Part shown: positions 9,385-18,741 of the stretch, piece after piece
Position numbering within the stretch: position 1 is the stretch's first letter
Layout of the letters: the number at the start of each line of letters is the position of its first letter
DNA from: Poriferisodalis sp965204125
GTDB taxonomy: Bacteria > Actinomycetota > Acidimicrobiia > Acidimicrobiales > Poriferisodalaceae
Reading direction: 5' to 3'
Length of the DNA: 64,000 nt
Assembly (NCBI RefSeq): GCF_965204125.1
Contig: NZ_OZ241968.1
Coordinates: 3,162,001-3,226,000, forward strand
Made by a program: the position numbers and the translations under genes
Notes under the pieces: generated by a model
What the model was told of the DNA's origin: nothing
The model's input: the letters and a program-made list of their open reading frames with translations, nothing else
Database searches by the model: none

Positions 9385-9565
9385 CCTTCCACAATTTGAT
9401 CTGCCGCGGCGTGCCGCGCCCGTGGGCCACACCCGCTGTCGCCGCCGCCCGGCCGCGGCTCTGAAACGTCGCACGTCCGCGGGCTAGCTTTCGGGGCGCA
9501 GTGGCGCCCGCTCACCGAAGGGTGCCGACCTCGCCCCACCGCACCGACGAGACGGGAGCACCGAC

Positions 9566-10804
9566 ATGGCACACGCCTACACCGACAAGGGCCTCGAGAT
9601 GCAGGAGGCCGTCAAGTCGTTCATGGACGACCACATCTATCCCAACGAGGAGGAGTACAACGAGCAGTACGAAGAGCTCGTAGCCGCCGGGCAGGTGCAC
9701 GCCACCCCGGCAATCATGGAGAAGCTCAAGGCGGCGGCACGCGAGCGTGGCCTGTGGAACCTGTTCATCCCCCACCTCGACCCGCAGGCGCCCGGCACCA
9801 AGCTCTCCAACCTCGACTACTCGCCGATCTCTGAAGAGCTCGGCAAGGTGTCGTTCAGCTCCGAGGCGCTGAACTGCGCGGCGCCTGACACCGGCAACAT
9901 GGAGATCCTGAACCTGTACGGCTCCGAGCGGGTCAAGCAGCAATACCTGGCACCGCTGCTGGAGGGAGAGTTCCGCTCGACCTTCTCGATGACCGAGCCC
10001 GAGGTTGCCAGCTCGGATGCTTCCAACATCCGCCTGCGGATCGACAAGGACAGCGACGAGTACGTGCTGAACGGGCGCAAGTGGTTCTCCTCGAACGCGC
10101 TGCGGCCCGAGTGCAAGGTGCTCATCGTGATGGGCAAGAACGACCCCGACGGACCGCGCCATCGCCAGCAGTCGATGATCGTGGTGCCCCGAGACGCCGA
10201 GGGCATCACGGTGGAGCGCGACCCGCTGGTGTTCGGCTACCACCACCGGGGCGGTCACCCCGAGTTGGTGTACGAGAACGTGAGGGTGCCCGAGGACCAC
10301 ATCCTGGGAGGCGAGGGCGAGGGCTTCGCCATCAGCCAAGCCCGGCTGGGCCCCGGACGCATCCACCACTGCATGCGCTCCATCGGCGTGGCCGAACGGG
10401 CACTCGAGTACATGTGCAAGCGGGCGCTCGAGCGCCACACCTTCGGCAAGTCGGTCGCCCAGCAAGGCCTCATCCAGGACTGGATCGCCGAGGCTCGCAT
10501 CGAGATCGACCAGGCCCGCGAGTATGTGCTGCATGTGGCACATCTGATGGACACCATCGGCAACAAGGCCGCCGCGCAGGAGATCTCCGGCATCAAGGTG
10601 GTGGTGCCCAACATGGCGCTGAAGATCATCGATCGGGCCATCCAGGTCCACGGCGCCGGCGGCGTCACCCAGTTCTTCCCGCTGGCCGAGATGTACGCCC
10701 AGATGCGGACGCTGCGGATCGCAGACGGTCCCGACGAGGTCCACAAGATGACCATCGCCCGCCGCGAGCTCCGCCGCCACGATCCCGATTTCAGGATGTC
10801 CTAG
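9566..10804 (+). CDS. Acyl-CoA dehydrogenase (ACAD10/11-like)
   Basis: 412 residues. The N-terminal helical domain contains HIYPNEEEY, the middle beta domain has FSMTEPEVASSDASNI and GRKWFSSNA, and the C-terminal part has GPGRIHHCMRSIGVAERAL and HGAGGVTQFFPLAEMYAQMR. These match the ACAD10/11 group, which works on branched or hydroxylated acyl chains with FAD. The gene ends inside a perfect 26-base palindrome that probably separates it from the convergent nitroreductase gene. The acyl substrate is unknown. Confidence 0.88.
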   Translation: MAHAYTDKGLEMQEAVKSFMDDHIYPNEEEYNEQYEELVAAGQVHATPAIMEKLKAAARERGLWNLFIPHLDPQAPGTKLSNLDYSPISEELGKVSFSSEALNCAAPDTGNMEILNLYGSERVKQQYLAPLLEGEFRSTFSMTEPEVASSDASNIRLRIDKDSDEYVLNGRKWFSSNALRPECKVLIVMGKNDPDGPRHRQQSMIVVPRDAEGITVERDPLVFGYHHRGGHPELVYENVRVPEDHILGGEGEGFAISQARLGPGRIHHCMRSIGVAERALEYMCKRALERHTFGKSVAQQGLIQDWIAEARIEIDQAREYVLHVAHLMDTIGNKAAAQEISGIKVVVPNMALKIIDRAIQVHGAGGVTQFFPLAEMYAQMRTLRIADGPDEVHKMTIARRELRRHDPDFRMS

Positions 10805-10815
10805 GACATCCTGAA
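10790..10815. terminator. Perfect 26-bp palindrome between convergent genes (probable bidirectional terminator)
   Basis: The half-site TTCAGGATGTCCT is followed directly by its exact reverse complement. It overlaps the acyl-CoA dehydrogenase stop codon and lies 20 bases from the stop of the convergent nitroreductase gene. No U-run follows, so intrinsic termination is not proven; a protein-binding dyad is the alternative. Confidence 0.45.
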
Positions 10816-10835
10816 CATCAGATACGGCGGATGAG

Positions 10836-11741
10836 CTAGCTCTTGAGCTGCTGGGCCAGCGCGTCCAGCATTTGTCGCACCTCGGCCATTACCGTCGATG
10901 CGTCGCCGCCAGGATCGACCGGGGCGTGCAGGCGCAGTCGGCTGCCCCCGGGTACCTGCTCGAGGTCGAACCGCCAGCGCTCGGGTGGCGAGTCGAGCGA
11001 TTCGATGGCGGCCCGGACGGTGTCGGGCTTGGCCTTGAGATCAATCTCATCGACGACACCCGGCCCGGTGGGCGTCCTAGTGCGCCCATAACGGTCGAAG
11101 TAGGCGATGTCAGCAGCCGGGTAGCGCCGAGAGGTCGGCGTGAAGTCGGTGCCGACCGTGTAGGCCACCGGGAACAGGCAGATCTGGGTCACATGGTCTG
11201 GCAGCTCCAGCAGCTCGGCGACCGCAGGCGCCTCGTTGAGGTACATCGTGGTCCAGACGGTCCCCAGGCCCCTGCTCCGCAACGCGACCATGAAGCTCCA
11301 GGCCGACTGGATCACTGAATCGAACAGCCCGGGCCGTCCGCTGCCGTCGTGGCGCCCGAGAATCGTGGGGATCACGAGCGCCGGCGTCCTAGCGATGTTC
11401 TCGCCGAGGTGACGTGCACCGGCCATCAGCCGTTCGTTCGGGTGGCCGCTGCCTTCCAGCCGTTTCGCCGTCTCAATCACCCAGTCGACGCCGGCCGACA
11501 GGTACAGATCAGCCATCCGATCCTTGGTCTGCTGATCCCTGATGATCATCCACCGGCGGCTGCCGTTGTTCCCACCGGTCGGTGCCTGCTCGGCAACGTC
11601 GATGCAGTCGAGGATGATCTGATCATCGACATCCCTGTCGAAGTCGAGGCGCTGGCGCACGCCCCGGGTGGTCATCAGCGCATGATCCACGATCGCCCGG
11701 TAGCCAGGTGTGCCCGGTGCAAAGGCCGGCTCAGCCGTCAT
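10836..11741 (-). CDS. Nitroreductase-family protein with C-terminal extension
   Basis: 301 residues. The first ~210 match the FMN nitroreductase fold: TTRGVRQRLDFDRDVDD near the N-terminus, APTGGNNGSRRWMIIRD for FMN phosphate binding, and GLGTVWTTMYLNEAPAVAELL. The last ~80 residues (DEIDLKAKPDTVRAAI... to ...MLDALAQQLKS) are not part of that fold. They look like the final strands and helix of an SRPBCC/START-like domain, based on pattern only. Nitroreductase-fold enzymes reduce nitro groups, quinones or flavins, or carry out ring reduction. It is divergent from the PhyH gene at 11809. Confidence 0.8.
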   Translation of the reverse strand: MTAEPAFAPGTPGYRAIVDHALMTTRGVRQRLDFDRDVDDQIILDCIDVAEQAPTGGNNGSRRWMIIRDQQTKDRMADLYLSAGVDWVIETAKRLEGSGHPNERLMAGARHLGENIARTPALVIPTILGRHDGSGRPGLFDSVIQSAWSFMVALRSRGLGTVWTTMYLNEAPAVAELLELPDHVTQICLFPVAYTVGTDFTPTSRRYPAADIAYFDRYGRTRTPTGPGVVDEIDLKAKPDTVRAAIESLDSPPERWRFDLEQVPGGSRLRLHAPVDPGGDASTVMAEVRQMLDALAQQLKS

Positions 11742-11808
11742 GTCACTCCGATCCTTTCGTGATGCGCCCTTCGAGAGTACGGCGACGTACCGGAACTAGC
11801 TTGGGAAG

Positions 11809-12645
11809 ATGCTCACGGCCGGCGATGTGGCATCGTTCGAGGCCAACGGCTTCGTCACGGTTGATTCGCTGATCGACCCCGAGCTGCTCGAGCCGCTCAG
11901 GGAGCGGTTCGAGCAGCTGTTCTGCGGCGACTTCGAGACCGGCATCTCCCCAGATGAGGTCAACTGGCTCTCGGGCCGCGACGATCCGACGCTCACCAGG
12001 CAGATATGCAACGGTTGGAAGGCTGACCGGCTGATCGCCTCGACGGTGCTCGATGCCCGCCTGGGCGAGGCCGTGGCCACGCTGGCTGGCTGGACTGGCG
12101 CCCGCATCATCCAGGACAACGTGCTGTGGAAGCCCCCCGGCGCACGTTCTGTCGGCTTCCACCGTGACAACGCCTACTTGGCTTGGTACACGCCGACCGA
12201 GATGTTCTCGTGCTGGATCGCACTCGACGACACGGCGGCCGGAGGCGGCACGATGGAGATCGCACGGGGATCGCACCGATGGCCGACCGGCGGAGACCAG
12301 ATGGGCGAGTTCCATGCACCGGAGGACTACCGGGCCACCGTGGCGGCTGCCGCCGGCGCCAGCGGTGCAGAAGTCGACCTCGTGCCGGTGGAAGTTCCCG
12401 CCGGGGGCGGATCGTTCCATCACGGCTGGACGTGGCACGGGTCGGGGCCGAATGAGTCTGATCGGCACCGGCGCGCGCTCGTGCTGCACTGCGCCTCCAG
12501 CGAGGCCCGGTTCGACCGGGCTGGCTTCGGCGAGGGCAACGGCCCGATCTACGCCCGCTATGCGCGGCTCGCCGACGACGAGATGGACGAGAACCACTTC
12601 CCCATCCTGTGGCGGCGCGACGGCTACCGGACGCCCGGGATCTAG
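11809..12645 (+). CDS. Phytanoyl-CoA dioxygenase (PhyH) family protein
   Basis: 278 residues of the Fe(II)/2-oxoglutarate hydroxylase family. The metal facial triad is visible as GFHRDN (HxD) near residues 117-122 and a distal His in the HHGWTWHGSGPN stretch. MEIARGSHRWP is the conserved bridging loop. These enzymes hydroxylate unactivated carbons. The gene sits just upstream of a Rieske oxygenase pair, with a 62-base gap. Substrate unknown. Confidence 0.88.
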   Translation: MLTAGDVASFEANGFVTVDSLIDPELLEPLRERFEQLFCGDFETGISPDEVNWLSGRDDPTLTRQICNGWKADRLIASTVLDARLGEAVATLAGWTGARIIQDNVLWKPPGARSVGFHRDNAYLAWYTPTEMFSCWIALDDTAAGGGTMEIARGSHRWPTGGDQMGEFHAPEDYRATVAAAAGASGAEVDLVPVEVPAGGGSFHHGWTWHGSGPNESDRHRRALVLHCASSEARFDRAGFGEGNGPIYARYARLADDEMDENHFPILWRRDGYRTPGI

Positions 12646-12707
12646 CAGGTATCAGCAACAGCTGGGCCTGAGCGCCTAGCGTTCGATGACACCGAGGGGG
12701 AACATCG

Positions 12708-14015
12708 ATGGCACTGACCGTGCAGAGCTCACCGGCATCGCACGACTACCGGCACCTCGTACAGGACGACCGCATCCACGGCAGCCTCTACACCGATCCG
12801 GCGGTGTTCGCAGACGAGATGCAACGCATCTTCACCGACGGCTGGGCGTTCGTGGGCCACGAATCGGAGGTGCCCGAGGTAGGCGATTGGGTTTCCCGGC
12901 GCCTCGGCACCGAGCCGGTGCTCATGGTGCGCAACCGTGACGGCGCGATCAGCGTCGTGGCGAACCGCTGCGCCCATCGCGGCACCACGCTCTGCCCGCA
13001 GAACGACGGCAACAACCGCAACTTCCGCTGCGCCTACCACGGCTGGACCTACGACCTCGACGGCACGCTGCTCGGCGTTCCCGGGCCCAAGGGCTTCCAC
13101 AAGGACACCGCCGATCTCGGGCTCGACCGTCCCGGCCAGGTCGACGACTACCGGGGGTTCGTGTTCGCCAATCGCAGCGGCACCGCCGGCTCGCTCAGCG
13201 ACCATCTCGGCGCAGGCGGCACTGATCTCATCGATCGCACCTCGAATATGTCGCCCACCGGCAGGGTCCGCCTCTCTGCGGGCTGGATCGGTCAGCGGAT
13301 CGACTCCAACTGGAAGATGTGGCCCGAGAGCGACCACGACGGCTACCACCTCAACTTCACGCACGCGTCCATGGCCCGGGCCGTCCCCGATACCTACTAC
13401 GACGAGATCGTGATGACCGGCGAGGAGGCCTCAGAGTCGGCCACCCGCGCCTACGACGGCGGTCATCTCGAACTCGACTTCCGCCGCAGCTACACCGCTG
13501 AGTTGGCCTGGCTCGGCACCACACGCGAGAAGGTCGCCGACTACTGCGATGCTCTCGAGGGGTCCTATGGCCCCGAGAAGGCCAAGACGATCATGTGGGA
13601 CGGCCCGCCGCACGCCCTGGTGTTCCCGAACCTGTTCCTGGCCGAGATGAACATCGCTCGGATCGAACCGGTCGCACCGGGGGTCACGGTGCACCGCCAC
13701 ACTCCCCTGCTGGTCGAGGGCACCGACGAGAGCGTCAACCGGCGGCTGGTGCTGCAGTCCGAAGCGGCAATGGGCCCTGCATCGTTCTTCCTGACCGACG
13801 ATGCCGTGATCGCCGAACGCATGCACCGGGCCTTCGAAGGGGCTGCTGTCGGCGACGACGGCTGGGTCGATCTCAGCCGAGGCCTCGAGCGCGAACAGTC
13901 GGCAGACGGTCAGCGCTGGAGCGACATCACCGACGAGACCACCAATCGCGGCTTCTGGCATCACTACCGCGAGGTCATGGCCAGCGTGGTGGGCGACCGG
14001 CACAACGGCGTCTGA
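12708..14015 (+). CDS. Rieske aromatic-ring-hydroxylating oxygenase, alpha subunit
   Basis: 435 residues. The Rieske 2Fe-2S ligands are CAHRG (C88, H90) and CAYHGW (C108, H111). The catalytic domain has DSNWKMWPESDHDGYHLNFTH, covering the bridging Asp and mononuclear-iron His residues (quoted only in short segments: SDHDGYH). It would dihydroxylate or hydroxylate an aromatic or related ring. The beta subunit follows 9 bases after the stop. Ferredoxin and reductase partners are absent from this window. An iron-sulfur carnitine monooxygenase is less likely because a beta subunit is present. Confidence 0.9.
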   Translation: MALTVQSSPASHDYRHLVQDDRIHGSLYTDPAVFADEMQRIFTDGWAFVGHESEVPEVGDWVSRRLGTEPVLMVRNRDGAISVVANRCAHRGTTLCPQNDGNNRNFRCAYHGWTYDLDGTLLGVPGPKGFHKDTADLGLDRPGQVDDYRGFVFANRSGTAGSLSDHLGAGGTDLIDRTSNMSPTGRVRLSAGWIGQRIDSNWKMWPESDHDGYHLNFTHASMARAVPDTYYDEIVMTGEEASESATRAYDGGHLELDFRRSYTAELAWLGTTREKVADYCDALEGSYGPEKAKTIMWDGPPHALVFPNLFLAEMNIARIEPVAPGVTVHRHTPLLVEGTDESVNRRLVLQSEAAMGPASFFLTDDAVIAERMHRAFEGAAVGDDGWVDLSRGLEREQSADGQRWSDITDETTNRGFWHHYREVMASVVGDRHNGV

Positions 14016-14024
14016 GCAACTGCG

Positions 14025-14519
14025 ATGGCGACCGTGGACGAGCCAACGCGTCGCGACATCGAGGCATTCGTGTATCTCGAAGCCCGGCTGGCGGACGAGT
14101 CCCGCTACGACGAGTGGGAGGCGCTGGTCACCGACGACATGCACTACTGGGTGCCGTTCGGCCCGGGTGACTACGAGCCCGGCACCCGGGTCAGCTACAT
14201 CAACGACAACCGGGCCCGCCTGGGCACCCGCATCCGGCAGCTCGCCACTGGCGTTCATCACGCACAGGACCCGCCGTCATCGATGCGCCGGGTGGTGTCG
14301 AACATCGAGATCCTGAGCGCGGAAGGCGACGAGTTCGAGGTTGGCAGCAACTTCGTGCTCTACGAGCACGCCGTTCAGGCAACCGGGCACCTGCGCCTAT
14401 GGGCAGGCCGGGCGACACACCGCTTGCGGCGCACAGCCGACGGACTGCGCATGGCGGCCAAGACAGTGGAGCTGGTGAACTCCACGTCGCCGCTGCCGAA
14501 CCTGCCCTTCATCATCTGA
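14025..14519 (+). CDS. Aromatic-ring-hydroxylating dioxygenase, beta subunit
   Basis: 164 residues in the SnoaL-like cone fold of ring-hydroxylating dioxygenase small subunits. DIEAFVYLEARLADESRYDE at the start, MHYWVPF and the closing AAKTVELVNSTSPLPN are family hallmarks. It has a structural role in an alpha3beta3 hexamer with the preceding alpha subunit. The intergenic gap of 9 bases implies co-transcription. It converges with the enoyl-CoA hydratase gene with only 16 bases between stops. Confidence 0.88.
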   Translation: MATVDEPTRRDIEAFVYLEARLADESRYDEWEALVTDDMHYWVPFGPGDYEPGTRVSYINDNRARLGTRIRQLATGVHHAQDPPSSMRRVVSNIEILSAEGDEFEVGSNFVLYEHAVQATGHLRLWAGRATHRLRRTADGLRMAAKTVELVNSTSPLPNLPFII

Positions 14520-14535
14520 GCAGCGCCATGAATGG

Positions 14536-15312
14536 CTAGTCGAACTTGGGCGGCCGCTTCTCCACGAACGCCCGCTGGGCCTCCCGGGCGTCGCTGCTGT
14601 GGAACGTCTCGCCCTCCAGGCTCAGCGACAGCGGCAGGATCTGTGCCGACATCTGCCGGATCCAGTTGTTGATGGGCACCTTCGAGGCGCTGATGGCCTT
14701 CTGCGGGCCAGCCGCTAGCTGGTCTGCTTTCTCGACGGCCGTGTCGAGAATCGCGTCATCGTCCACCAGGAAGTTGACGAGCCCCATGTCGTAGAGCATC
14801 TGGCCGGTGACCCGCTCGCCGGTCATGAGATGCCACTTGGCCCGGTTGACCCCCATCAGCAGCGGCCAGATCACCTGGCCGCCGTCGCCCGCGCCGATGC
14901 CCATGTTGACGTGCGTGTCGGCGAACACCGAGCTGTGCCCTGCCACCACGACATCGCACAGCAGGGCGATGTTGGCGCCGAGGCCCATGGCGTAGCCCTG
15001 CACGGCGGAGATGATCGGCTTGCGCAGCTCGAGCAGGTGATCGACGATCTGGCGCCCCTCTTCGAAGCTGACTGCCGGCCCGCCGGTGTCGCTGAAGTCG
15101 CCCCCCGCACAGAACGCACGGCCCGAACCGGCCAGCACCACGACCTTCACGTCGTCGTCGGTCTGGGCGTCGCGGGTGAAGCTGGCCATCTCGTGGTGCA
15201 TCTGGCCGTTCACGGCGTTGAGCCGTTCTGGGCGGTTCAGCGTGACCACGGCGACGCCGTTGTCACGCTTGTCGATGAGCATTGCCTGATAGTTCGCTTG
15301 ATCCAGCGGCAT
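14536..15312 (-). CDS. Enoyl-CoA hydratase/isomerase family protein
   Basis: 258 residues, the normal crotonase length. The oxyanion-hole segments are GSGRAFCAGGDFSD and VQGYAMGLGANIALLCD. NMGIGAGDGGQVIWPLLMG occupies the position of the catalytic loop, so the exact reaction (hydratase, isomerase or hydrolase) is not settled. It likely acts on CoA esters from the oxygenase-initiated pathway encoded around it. 39 bases separate its start from the diaminopropionate ammonia-lyase stop. Confidence 0.85.
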   Translation of the reverse strand: MPLDQANYQAMLIDKRDNGVAVVTLNRPERLNAVNGQMHHEMASFTRDAQTDDDVKVVVLAGSGRAFCAGGDFSDTGGPAVSFEEGRQIVDHLLELRKPIISAVQGYAMGLGANIALLCDVVVAGHSSVFADTHVNMGIGAGDGGQVIWPLLMGVNRAKWHLMTGERVTGQMLYDMGLVNFLVDDDAILDTAVEKADQLAAGPQKAISASKVPINNWIRQMSAQILPLSLSLEGETFHSSDAREAQRAFVEKRPPKFD

Positions 15313-15351
15313 GACGAGCCTCCCCCGTGTTTCAGGCCACTTGGCTGGCGC

Positions 15352-16518
15352 TCAACGTACTGCGGATAGCACCCGGCCAACCTGGGTGTGTGGGCGGCCG
15401 ACGATGCGTTCGTAGTTCGCTGGGTCGGTGGCGCCCTCGGTCACCATGACCAGCACGGTGGCGCTTGCGGGGTCGTCCAGCGCCGCTGAGCCCTGCTCAT
15501 CGGCCAGGAGTGCTCGCACGCCGGCCAGCGAGGCGCTGCCGGTCTCGCCGGCGACCACCTGCGAATCGGCCAAATCCGCCATGGCCGCACCGGCTGCGTC
15601 GCTGTTCACCGACACGCACCAGTCGACGCCGCTCGCCATCATCGGCCACGCCAGCGGCGAGGGCACCCCGCAGTTGAGGCCGACCATGATCGACCGGTGC
15701 GGGCCGGGAGTCTCGGTGATCTCCCCGTTGATCGTCGACATCTGCACGCAGTTGGCGTCGTCGGGCTCCACCGACACCAGCACAGGCCGATGCTCCCCGC
15801 TGCGGTAGTGGGTGACCGCCGCAGCCATGAAGGCGCCGACACCCACGGGGACGGCGACCAGATCTGGTTGGTCGATGCCATTGGCGGCGAGCGCGTCGTC
15901 GACCTCGGCGAAGATCGTCGTGTAGCCCTCGGCGACGTTGGCGGGAATTGTCTCGTACCCCGGCCACGAGGTGTCCGACACGACCAGGCAGCGATCGCCG
16001 GCCATCTCGGCGCTCTGGGTGATGGCGTCGTCGTAGGTGCCGTCCACGACGGTCACCGTGGCGCTCTCGCCCTCGATCGCGGCGATGCGAGCCTCCGAGG
16101 TGCCGTCGGGCACCAGGATGTGCGCGTCGAAGCCCAGCAGGCGTGCCATGAACGCGACCGCTCGCCCGTGGTTGCCATCGGTGGCAGCCGCCAGCGTCAT
16201 CGGCCGCAGGTGCGCCAAGCTGGTTGCCAACTCGTTGATGTTGGCCCAAGGCGGGGGCTCCTGGCCGATGTGCTCGCAGACAGCGCGGTATGAAGCCCAC
16301 GAAGCACCCAGAATCTTGAACGAGGGCAGGCCCATGCGCTGCGTCTCGGCCTTCACCAGCACCTGCCCCACGCCCAGACTGTCGGCCAGCCGGGGAGCAT
16401 CGATGACCAGGGTCGGCGCATATGCAGGCAGCCGGCGGTGAAACGCCATCACCTCGGGCGACACAGCTGGCCAGTCGCGCCCGTCGAACAGTGGGTTCCG
16501 GTTGACCAGAGCACCCAT
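15352..16518 (-). CDS. dpaL: Diaminopropionate ammonia-lyase-like PLP enzyme
   Basis: 388 residues from ATG 16518, chosen because GGGGAGGT lies just upstream. GLPSFKILGASWA carries the Schiff-base Lys, ATDGNHGRAVAFMARLLG is the family phosphate-side loop, and VPVGVGAFMAAAVTHY plus LNCGVPSPLAWPMM match diaminopropionate ammonia-lyases. These enzymes convert 2,3-diaminopropionate to pyruvate and ammonia. Related threonine-dehydratase-fold enzymes are an alternative. The amidohydrolase at 16558 precedes it by 39 bases, suggesting release of an amino compound that is then deaminated (inference). Confidence 0.8.
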   Translation of the reverse strand: MGALVNRNPLFDGRDWPAVSPEVMAFHRRLPAYAPTLVIDAPRLADSLGVGQVLVKAETQRMGLPSFKILGASWASYRAVCEHIGQEPPPWANINELATSLAHLRPMTLAAATDGNHGRAVAFMARLLGFDAHILVPDGTSEARIAAIEGESATVTVVDGTYDDAITQSAEMAGDRCLVVSDTSWPGYETIPANVAEGYTTIFAEVDDALAANGIDQPDLVAVPVGVGAFMAAAVTHYRSGEHRPVLVSVEPDDANCVQMSTINGEITETPGPHRSIMVGLNCGVPSPLAWPMMASGVDWCVSVNSDAAGAAMADLADSQVVAGETGSASLAGVRALLADEQGSAALDDPASATVLVMVTEGATDPANYERIVGRPHTQVGRVLSAVR

Positions 16519-16557
16519 TGCTGACCTCCCCAATCCGTGTCTCCGTCGAGTTCGGTC

Positions 16558-17607
16558 TCAATCGAGTTCGTCGAGCGACGCGAATAGCCGCTGGGCCTGC
16601 TCGGCCGCTTTGGCCCGCACCTCAGCTGGATCAACACGCGTCGCGATGCCGCCGGCCAGCACCTGCTCCCCGTCGATCGTGATGTCGAGGGGGTGCACGC
16701 CAGGCGTATAGGCGAGGTGCCACGGATCGGCGCTGGGGTACGACCAGCGCACCGTGTCGTTGCGGGCGTCGGGCATCAGCTCCCAGCCTCGTGCGAGCCA
16801 TTCCCACGGCGGGTCGGGCGAAGCGGTGACGTCGTGCTCACGCAGCCGGGCGTAGGCCACCCGGAACTCATCGAGCATGTCTGCGCCGATGCCGTCGGTG
16901 CCGAGCGCGATGGGGTTCGCGGCGGCGAAGCGCGTGGGATTGGCATAGCCGACTGCGTTGTTCATGTTGGAGCGAGGGTTGTGCACGATCGTCCCGGCGA
17001 GACCGTGTTCGGTGGGCAGGTGCACGCCATGGATAAGCAGCCAGCGATCGTCGCTGAGACCGGCCAGCCGCTCTGCGGCATCCGCGTCCGGGGGGCCTTC
17101 GGCCACGTGAATGTGCACGCCCACGTCGTACCGGCTTGCCAATTCCGCCGCCGACGCAAGCGTGTCATCGGTACAGGTGAACGACGCATGGACGCCGACG
17201 TAGCCCTGGCCGCCGGCGGCCAGGTAGCGCTCGTTCTCTGCCAGACCGCGCCTGGCGCCGTCGCTGCCGTGACGGTCGGTGACGCCGTAGCAACAGCTCA
17301 CCCGCACGCCGACCTCGGCGCACGCCGTTGCGATCACGTCGAGCGATCCCTCAATGGCGTTGGGAGACTCGTGATGATCCACGATCGCCGTGCAGCCCGA
17401 TTCCAGCGCTTCCAGCGCTCCGAGCTTCGCCGACCACCCCAGCATCTCCAGATCGAGCGCTCGGTCGAGACGCCACCAGACCAGCTCGAGGATTTCGGCA
17501 AAGCCCCCTGGCGTGCGCGGCGGTGCAGGCATGCCCCTGGCCAGCGCCGAGTAGAGGTGATGATGCGAGCACACCAGTCCCGGCGTCGTCGCACCCTCCT
17601 CGCTCAC
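16558..17607 (-). CDS. Amidohydrolase (chlorohydrolase/SsnA-like), short N-terminus
   Basis: About 349 residues from GTG 17607. The metal motif PGLVCSHHHLYSAL begins only ~8 residues from the start, followed by GVHIHVAEG, HGVHLP and LGTDGIGADMLDE, which complete a cytosine-deaminase-like active site. Family members hydrolyse amine, chloride or amide groups on rings. The ~50-residue beta-sandwich normally found before the HxH is missing. The frame stays open to 17793, but that stretch lacks this domain and overlaps the 3' end of the LLM gene. So it is either a natural short form or 5'-truncated. Confidence 0.75.
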   Translation of the reverse strand: MSEEGATTPGLVCSHHHLYSALARGMPAPPRTPGGFAEILELVWWRLDRALDLEMLGWSAKLGALEALESGCTAIVDHHESPNAIEGSLDVIATACAEVGVRVSCCYGVTDRHGSDGARRGLAENERYLAAGGQGYVGVHASFTCTDDTLASAAELASRYDVGVHIHVAEGPPDADAAERLAGLSDDRWLLIHGVHLPTEHGLAGTIVHNPRSNMNNAVGYANPTRFAAANPIALGTDGIGADMLDEFRVAYARLREHDVTASPDPPWEWLARGWELMPDARNDTVRWSYPSADPWHLAYTPGVHPLDITIDGEQVLAGGIATRVDPAEVRAKAAEQAQRLFASLDELD

Positions 17608-17668
17608 GGCTGCGAGCGTAACCCCGGCCTCGGCGTCGATTGAGCAGCGGTCGGACGGCCCGATCCGC

Positions 17669-18604
17669 CTACTGACGGAGTTCGGGGAGCAGCGCGACAA
17701 GGCGGTCGAGCTGGGTGTCCACGTCTGGCGAGGCCAACCGGATGCAGATGTGCTCGCAGCCAACGTCGATGTAGCCCTGCAGCCAGGCGGCAACCTCGGC
17801 AGGTGTGCCCGAGTAGGTGCCCATTATGCGCCGGAGCACCTCGATCTCTACCCCGTAGTAGAGCTTCGAATGCTCGGCCACCTCCGCGGCGGCGGTTTCC
17901 GGCTCGCCGATGTTGACCGTCAGGTACGCCGCGGCGGTGATCGATGCCGGATCGCGGCCTGCGTCGGCCGCATGGCTGCGCACGGTCGCGAGCTGTTCGC
18001 CGAAGGTGTCCGCGGCCGGTGCCGTGGGGAACCAGCCGTCGAAGTGCTGGCCTGCACGCTCGAGTCCGCGCGGGCCTGAGCCCCCCAGCCACAGGCGCGG
18101 CCCGCCATCGCTGACGCAGACCGGCTGCAGCCGCCGCTGGGTGGGTGTGCCTTCGGCGCGCCAGAGCTCACGAGCCCGATGCACGGTTTCCATCATCAGG
18201 GTGCCTCGCCGGTTGAAATCGGCGCCGACCAGGTCGAAATCGGCGTTGACCTCCGCTCCGGGTGGGCCTGCGCCGACACCCAGGATGAGCCTGCCGCCCG
18301 AGAGAGCATCCACCGTGGCGGCCTGCTGGGCGAGCTGGGTGGCGCTGCGCATCGAGGCCAGCAGCACCGCCGTGCCGAGATCGACACGCTCGGTGGCCGT
18401 CGCTACACCCGCCAGCACCGAGAGCGGCTCCGCTCTCGGCTTGGCGAGCAAGGAGTCGCCGATCCACACGGCATCGAAACCAAGCTCTTCCGCTCGCACA
18501 GCCCATTCGACAAGTCGGCGCGCATCGCCGTCGTGCGGCGGATACATCGCCAGCTCTCGCGAGGGCAGCAGCAGACCGAACGTGATTGATCCAGGTGACG
18601 TCAT
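17669..18604 (-). CDS. LLM class F420-dependent oxidoreductase
   Basis: 311 residues from ATG 18604 (MTSPGSITFGLLLPSREL). VDALSGGRLILGVGAGP, LWLGGSGPRGLERAGQHFDG and the C-terminal IDVGCEHICIRLASPD are typical of the luciferase-like F420 family. Redox reaction and substrate are unknown. It is divergent from the carnitine dehydrogenase gene at 18742, leaving a 137-base shared control region. The reading frame upstream of ATG 18604 has no hallmark sequence. Confidence 0.85.
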   Translation of the reverse strand: MTSPGSITFGLLLPSRELAMYPPHDGDARRLVEWAVRAEELGFDAVWIGDSLLAKPRAEPLSVLAGVATATERVDLGTAVLLASMRSATQLAQQAATVDALSGGRLILGVGAGPPGAEVNADFDLVGADFNRRGTLMMETVHRARELWRAEGTPTQRRLQPVCVSDGGPRLWLGGSGPRGLERAGQHFDGWFPTAPAADTFGEQLATVRSHAADAGRDPASITAAAYLTVNIGEPETAAAEVAEHSKLYYGVEIEVLRRIMGTYSGTPAEVAAWLQGYIDVGCEHICIRLASPDVDTQLDRLVALLPELRQ

Positions 18605-18741
18605 GGCGAGCACTCTGCCACCTCGCGCCACGCACAGCCTCCGCCACACGCAGGGACTCCCCACGGGCCTGCACAAGAAACAGGGTGACTCGCCAAGGCA
18701 CGCAACCTAGTTTGGGGTTGTCGGGGGAGGGCGCTGCTGCG

